Assembly (NCBI RefSeq): GCF_000284415.1
Contig: NC_017059.1
Location: 736,945 to 743,359 of the forward strand
Length of the DNA: 6,415 nt
From: Pararhodospirillum photometricum DSM 122
GTDB lineage: Bacteria; Pseudomonadota; Alphaproteobacteria; Rhodospirillales; Rhodospirillaceae
Reading direction: 5' to 3'
Shown here: positions 5,599-6,415 of the stretch, in pieces
Numbering within the stretch: the stretch's first letter is position 1
Layout of the letters: each line of letters starts with the position of its first letter
The notes under the pieces: model-generated
Told to the model about the DNA's origin: nothing
The model's database searches: none
The model's input: the letters and a program-made list of their open reading frames with translations, nothing else
Position numbers and translations under genes: made by a program

Positions 5599-6415
5599 AT
5601 GCTGTTGACCGAGCAGGAGAAGGTCAAAGCCCTGGTTTCCGGGCTGGCAGAGAAATACGGCAAAGATAATTCGGCCCTTATTCCTATTTTACAGGCCGTC
5701 CAGACCGAGCATGGCTTTGTTTCGGAATTTGCCATGCAGTACGTGGGGGATGTTTTGGGTCTTCACGCGACCCAAGTGTATAGCGTCGCAACCTTTTATC
5801 ACTTCATCAATACCAAGCCCAAGGGCAAGTTCATCATCCGTTTGGCCCGCGACATGTCGTCGATCATGAAGGGCGCCAAGATTATCGCCCGCCAGCTCGA
5901 GAACGAGCTTGGCATCAAGTTTGGCGAAACCACACCCGACGGCATGTTCACCCTGGAGTGGACAAGCTGCATCGGCATGAACCATCAGGCCCCGGCCATG
6001 ATGGTCAACAACGAGGTCTATTCCAACCTCACTCCCCAGCGCGCCCATCGCATTTTGGAAGACTGCGCCGAGGGCTTCCGCTCGCGCCGACCCAACGTGG
6101 GCAGCGTGGGCGACACCTTCACCAACACCTTGACCTATGCCAGTCATCCGGTGAACGCCGGGCTCAAGAAGGCCATCGCCCTGACGCCCGAGGAGATCAT
6201 CGCCGAGGTGACGGCCTCCGACATTCGCGGCCGCGGCGGCGCCGGCTTCCCCACCGGCTTCAAGTGGAAGCTGGCGGCCCAGGCCAAGGGCGAGACCAAA
6301 TACATTATCTGCAATGCCGACGAGGGCGAGCCCGGGACCTTCAAGGACCGCATCATCCTCACCCACTACGCCGATCTGGTGTTCGAGGGCATGACCATCG
6401 CCGCCCGCGCCGTGG
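5599..6415 (+). CDS. hoxF: HoxF-like NuoE-NuoF fusion, diaphorase subunit of NAD-linked hydrogenase (3' end cut by window)
   Basis: First 272 residues of a protein probably near 600. HoxF binds FMN and NAD(H) in the diaphorase half of bidirectional, NAD-reducing hydrogenase in the cytoplasm. Residues 1-160 are a NuoE-like domain: an N-terminal helical part (ALIPILQAVQTEHGFV, 26-41), VATFYHF (63-69), then a thioredoxin-like part containing FGETTPDGMFTLEW (108-121) and CIGMNHQAPAMMVN (124-137). After a linker, the NuoF-like domain begins with RGRGGAGFPTGFKWK (210-224) and NADEGEPGTFKDR (239-251), the nucleotide/FMN-binding signatures. NuoE and NuoF are separate proteins in complex I; fusion in this order is typical of HoxF from Ralstonia-type enzymes. 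Three of the four NuoE [2Fe-2S] ligand positions are lost: A83, S88 and N128, with only C124 kept. No hydrogenase subunits are in the window, so an NAD-linked [FeFe] hydrogenase or other diaphorase is an alternative. The start follows GGAGGAG. Confidence 0.85.
   Translation, partial: MLLTEQEKVKALVSGLAEKYGKDNSALIPILQAVQTEHGFVSEFAMQYVGDVLGLHATQVYSVATFYHFINTKPKGKFIIRLARDMSSIMKGAKIIARQLENELGIKFGETTPDGMFTLEWTSCIGMNHQAPAMMVNNEVYSNLTPQRAHRILEDCAEGFRSRRPNVGSVGDTFTNTLTYASHPVNAGLKKAIALTPEEIIAEVTASDIRGRGGAGFPTGFKWKLAAQAKGETKYIICNADEGEPGTFKDRIILTHYADLVFEGMTIAARAV

Noticed and set aside
5689..6366. Minus-strand open frame (225 codons) opposite the hoxF-like gene
   Set aside because: The plus strand encodes clear NuoE and NuoF motifs over the same bases; the antisense product has none.
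1..6415. CRISPR array, tRNA, rRNA, insertion sequence or phage genes
   Set aside because: No regularly spaced direct repeats, tRNA-like cloverleaf, rRNA segments or transposase/integrase motifs were seen.

Overview
The window is GC-rich (roughly 65-75% in most genes). Its genes suggest an alphaproteobacterium of the Rhodospirillum/Magnetospirillum type: a chemoreceptor with a four-helix periplasmic domain, an MscS-type channel, and the start of a fused NuoE-NuoF diaphorase subunit of an NAD-linked hydrogenase. The taxonomic placement is inference from gene content and composition, with no marker gene to prove it.

Layout: (1) 2-778 (+), the C-terminal two thirds of an MFS transporter, cut by the window start. 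(2) 868-1485 (+), a complete small class I SAM-dependent methyltransferase. (3) 1527-3404 (-), a complete MscS-family channel with signal peptide, periplasmic domain and several membrane helices, convergent with the methyltransferase. (4) 3527-5227 (+), a complete methyl-accepting chemotaxis protein with a GTG start, divergent from the channel gene across 122 bp. (5) 5228-5598, an intergenic region with a composite inverted-repeat terminator and small dyads. (6) 5599-6415 (+), the first 272 codons of a HoxF-like subunit, cut by the window end.

A GC-rich palindromic repeat with a 10-bp core stem (CTGGGGAGGC / GCCTCCCCAG) and asymmetric flanks (GAGGGGT on one side, CCTT on the other) occurs four times, only between genes: 787-820, 1488-1522, 5236-5270 and 5281-5315. 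Two copies flank the methyltransferase gene in opposite orientation. The other two sit back to back behind the chemoreceptor gene and form a near-perfect 35-bp stem. They look like REP/BIME-type elements that also serve as transcription terminators.

The genes do not form one obvious pathway. Transporter and methyltransferase are co-directional and might be co-transcribed. The channel and chemoreceptor are divergent sensory or envelope functions. The last gene probably opens a hydrogenase operon continuing past the window. No clearly novel multi-gene system is visible. The points most worth a second look are the lost iron-sulfur ligands in the HoxF-like protein, its palindrome-rich leader, and the repeat family.
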